This document shows, piece by piece, positions 5,126-7,081 of a stretch of DNA of 7,081 nt. Source of the stretch: JBBTCX01 sp038043045 (GTDB lineage: Bacteria; Planctomycetota; Phycisphaerae; UBA1845); assembly GCA_038043045.1 (NCBI GenBank), contig JBBTCX010000125.1:1-7081 (forward strand), given 5' to 3'. The translations under genes and the position numbers were made by a program. The notes below the pieces were generated by a model. It worked only from the letters and a program-made list of their open reading frames with translations. It was not told where the DNA came from and made no database searches. The number at the start of each line of letters is the position of its first letter. The first letter of the stretch is position 1.

Positions 5126-6967
5126 TTAGGTTGATTGTGTTCCGTCCGTGCGTTTGTTAACTATCGAACGTCTTCCACCCGCGAATTTCAGAGCAACAAA
5201 CCCTAGTCCGCATAGGAACAAGCCTGTATGCAACCCCAAACCGCATGCTCCGCACATTCGAGGCGCGGGTCTGAAGACCCCGAAGGACTCGTCGCACGCA
5301 TTGCCCAGACCGTCTCCGTTGTTATCCATCTGGTCGAGGTTAGCAATGGTCGGGCAGTTGTCGCACGCGTCGCCGATTCCGTCGTTGTCAAAGTCAGTTT
5401 GGTCCGGATTAGAAAGTTCCGGACAGTTATCCATATCACCGGGCACGCCGTCTTCATCACGATCGAGCGGGTCCTCCACAGGCACGTCTTGAAGGTCGCA
5501 CGCGTCGCCCAAACCGTTGCCATCCGAATCGGTCTGATCCGCGTTAAGGTTGTCTGGGCAATTATCGCACGGATCGCCAATGCCATCACTATCCGGGTCT
5601 TCCTGTCCGGGATTGGCGACGCCCGAGCAGTTGTCGCACCGATCGCCGATTCCATCCATGTCGCGGTCGGACTGATTCTCGTTGGCGACGTTGGGACAGT
5701 TGTCGCACGCATCGCCTACAGCGTCCTCATCTTGGTCCGCCTGGTCTCGATTCGGAACAAGCGGGCAATTGTCATCGCATCGCACCCGATTGCCTCCGCG
5801 ACAACGGTTGTCACCGGCCGCACCGCTTCCATCGCCATCGTCGGCCACGCCGTCGCCATCGTTGTCGGGACTACAGGCGTCGCCCATACCATCGCCGTCG
5901 GTGTCAAGTTGATCCGGGTTTGCGATCAACGGACAATTGTCTTCGCCGTCGGGAACGCCGTCGCCGTCATCGTCGGTATCGCACCCATTGCCTTGGCCGT
6001 CGCTGTCGATGTCGTCTTGCATGGGATTCACTTGTGACGAGCAGTTGTCACAAGCGTCGCCAATACCGTCCTGGTCCGAATCAGCCTGGTCGAGATTCGC
6101 AACGGTTCTGCAATTGTCGCAGGCATCCCCGACGCGATCGCCGTCGGCGTCCGCTTGATCGGGGTTGCTTACGCGCGGACAATTGTCCGTGCCATCTTGG
6201 AAACCGTCATGATCGGCATCGGTGATCACCGCGGCTCCGCCGGAGGGTGGAGGCGAAGGTGGAGGCGGCGGCGTCATGCAGCCAACGGTTTCCGTGCAAA
6301 CTTGGCCGGCGGTGCACGGACTTCCCGCCGCAAGACATGATCCGCTTTCCGCATCGCAATGTTCGAGCCCGTTGCAGAAAACTCCGTCGTCACACTGGGC
6401 GTCTGTTGTGCAGGGCGTGCAAGAATCTTGCAGCTCATCGCAGCCGATGTTTGCAGCGCACGGCCGTTCGCCGGACGCACAGGCTCCATTTGTACAGTGT
6501 TCCGCCCCGTTGCAATAAAGACCGTCATCGCAGTCAACGTCTTCCAGGCATGCGTCGCATCGATCGGCGGATTCATCGCAGGACAACGGGTCACAGGTTG
6601 AGAGCCCGCGAGCACAGGCGCCGCCGTCGCAAACTTCATCCCCGTTGCAAAACAATCCATCCGAGCATTCCAGATTCGTTTGACAAGGTCTACAAACCGT
6701 GAGTGACTCGTCGCAAACTTGCTCGAAAGAGCATGGTAAGGGACCCGACAAGCAGGTCAGGTCCTGGCAGAATTCCAACCCATTGCAGAAGTTGCCGTCG
6801 TTGCATTGCCCGTCGTCGCCGCATAGCACGCAGGCGTCCGAGTCTTCCTCGCAGCCTTGGCCGTTGGTGCAAGGGAATTCTCCAGGCGAACAAACGCCGC
6901 TCGTGCACGAATCCGCGCCCGTGCAGAACAAACCGTCGTCGCACAGTGTGCCGTCAGGCAACGACAC
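5126..6967 (-). CDS. Cys-rich module and thrombospondin type 3 repeat surface protein (5' end unresolved)
   Basis: Counting from a GTG at 6967 the product has 613 residues. Order: five Cys-rich modules of 45-46 residues, each opening C[DNS]DGxFCxG (9-54, 55-100, 101-145, 146-191, 192-231); a linker PPPPPSPPPSGG (233-244); ten thrombospondin type 3 repeats (about 250-559), each with DNCxxxxNxxQ followed by an acidic loop and usually GDAC; and a Cys-Gly/hydrophobic/Arg-Arg tail (572-600). Thrombospondin type 3 repeats bind calcium along a disulfide-linked chain, so this is probably a rigid extracellular stalk or adhesin. The GTG is a doubtful start: no ribosome binding site, no signal peptide, and matching Cys-rich sequence continues upstream. 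Repeat five has an insertion with an extra Cys pair. The next gene's ATG lies 98 bases downstream. Architecture is certain, function is inferred, and the 5' end is uncertain. Confidence 0.85.
   Translation of the reverse strand: MSLPDGTLCDDGLFCTGADSCTSGVCSPGEFPCTNGQGCEEDSDACVLCGDDGQCNDGNFCNGLEFCQDLTCLSGPLPCSFEQVCDESLTVCRPCQTNLECSDGLFCNGDEVCDGGACARGLSTCDPLSCDESADRCDACLEDVDCDDGLYCNGAEHCTNGACASGERPCAANIGCDELQDSCTPCTTDAQCDDGVFCNGLEHCDAESGSCLAAGSPCTAGQVCTETVGCMTPPPPPSPPPSGGAAVITDADHDGFQDGTDNCPRVSNPDQADADGDRVGDACDNCRTVANLDQADSDQDGIGDACDNCSSQVNPMQDDIDSDGQGNGCDTDDDGDGVPDGEDNCPLIANPDQLDTDGDGMGDACSPDNDGDGVADDGDGSGAAGDNRCRGGNRVRCDDNCPLVPNRDQADQDEDAVGDACDNCPNVANENQSDRDMDGIGDRCDNCSGVANPGQEDPDSDGIGDPCDNCPDNLNADQTDSDGNGLGDACDLQDVPVEDPLDRDEDGVPGDMDNCPELSNPDQTDFDNDGIGDACDNCPTIANLDQMDNNGDGLGNACDESFGVFRPAPRMCGACGLGLHTGLFLCGLGFVALKFAGGRRSIVNKRTDGTQST
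5168..5254 (-). other. C-terminal Cys-Gly/transmembrane/Arg-Arg tail, possible sorting signal
   Basis: After the last calcium repeat come APRM, then CGACG, a hydrophobic stretch (LGLHTGLFLCGLGFVALKFA) and GGRR. The layout of a Cys-Gly motif, one membrane span and basic residues is like Cys-containing sorting tails such as MYXO-CTERM, but I do not recognise the exact family. Thirteen mostly polar residues follow the Arg pair, longer than usual for these tails. A plain C-terminal membrane anchor is the alternative. Confidence 0.55.
5291..6220 (-). repeat. Ten tandem thrombospondin type 3 repeats
   Basis: The ten DNC cores are DNCPRVSNPDQ, DNCRTVANLDQ, DNCSSQVNPMQ, DNCPLIANPDQ, DNCPLVPNRDQ, DNCPNVANENQ, DNCSGVANPGQ, DNCPDNLNADQ, DNCPELSNPDQ and DNCPTIANLDQ. 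Most units are the short form of about 23 residues. Repeats 4, 5 and 9 are preceded by an extra acidic loop (DTDDDGDGVPDGE and similar), giving a longer form. At DNA level the array shows as recurring variants of CAGTTGTCGCACGCGTCGCC on the plus strand. The copies have diverged, so this is not a recent duplication. Confidence 0.92.
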
Positions 6968-7027
6968 GTGGGAACAGTCATTGCCGACGCACGCATCCGT
7001 GGTACACGAATTCGCATCGTCGCAATC
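6278..7027 (-). repeat. Tandem Cys-rich modules at the N-terminal side of the thrombospondin-type protein
   Basis: Five modules of about 46 residues share C-x-DG-x-[FY]C-x-G-x-[ED]-x-C, then a Cys four to seven residues later, a PC or TC, and a closing Cys pair. A shorter related unit (DCDDANSCTTDAC) precedes them up to about 7027, upstream of the only in-frame start. Modules like this are common in large surface proteins of myxobacteria and planctomycetes. Their role is probably structural, with many disulfides. Confidence 0.85.
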
Positions 7028-7069
7028 GGTCCCGGCGCTCGACGCCGGAGGTGAGGAGGATCCCGAACT
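6968..7069 (-). other. Upstream extension of the Cys-rich frame without a start codon; possible frameshift or nonsense site
   Basis: The frame of the Cys-rich protein stays open from 6967 to 7069 and encodes SSGSSSPPASSAGT, then DCDDANSCTTDACVGNDC, clearly the same protein type. No ATG, GTG, TTG or CTG occurs in frame here, and a TGA stands at 7070-7072. An ATG at 7071-7073 overlaps that stop in another frame and begins MKFGILLTSG, but it loses the Cys-rich frame. The real N-terminus with its signal peptide probably lies past the window behind a frameshift, nonsense change or assembly error. Confidence 0.6.
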
Positions 7070-7081
7070 TCATCGCGGGTG

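Noticed and set aside
5228..6037. A long open frame on the plus strand opposite the thrombospondin repeats (269 codons)
   Set aside because: It is antisense to an obvious repeat protein, and its Val/Ile/Ala-rich product mirrors the complement of the GAC/GAT-rich repeats. No ribosome binding site or family resemblance is visible.
5291..6220. The regularly spaced DNA repeats as a possible CRISPR array or tandem satellite
   Set aside because: The periodicity is in coding frame, follows the thrombospondin type 3 consensus and the copies differ at many bases. Neither constant repeats nor unique spacers exist.

Overview
The window looks like a piece of a planctomycete-type chromosome, probably Phycisphaerae-like or an uncultured relative. 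Two proteins end in dockerin-like tails of the form [Ca loop]-helix-Cys-spacer-Cys-[Ca loop], including 'DGDVDLRDMAAFQNCF'. Alongside them are FG-GAP and thrombospondin type 3 repeat proteins and an IPTL-CTERM-like tail. This taxonomic call is inferred from architecture only; no rRNA or housekeeping marker is present.

Layout: (1) positions 2-1330, plus strand: the 3' part of a secreted FG-GAP beta-propeller protein that begins before the window and ends in an IPTL-CTERM-like sorting signal. (2) 1325-3625, minus strand: a complete secreted M14 zinc carboxypeptidase with propeptide, intact catalytic residues, beta-rich C-terminal domains and a dockerin-like tail. It converges on gene 1, and a hairpin covers both stop codons. 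(3) 3750-5027, minus strand: a secreted NHL-like beta-propeller protein with a dockerin-like tail. (4) 5126-6967 and apparently beyond, minus strand: a large protein made of about five Cys-rich modules, a proline linker, ten thrombospondin type 3 repeats and a Cys-Gly/transmembrane/Arg-Arg tail. Its 5' end is unresolved.

The three minus-strand genes run 4 -> 3 -> 2 with gaps of about 98 and 124 bases. That spacing suggests separate or weakly coupled transcription rather than a tight operon. A 24-base imperfect palindrome overlapping a TACAAT box lies just upstream of the carboxypeptidase ribosome binding site.

Taken together this is an extracellular or cell-surface locus. All four proteins look exported, three carry many Asp-rich calcium-binding loops, and three different kinds of C-terminal end are used. 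A shared role in surface binding or extracellular protein or peptide breakdown is plausible but inferred. I see no defence system, CRISPR array, mobile element or RNA gene. No gap between genes exceeds 130 bases.
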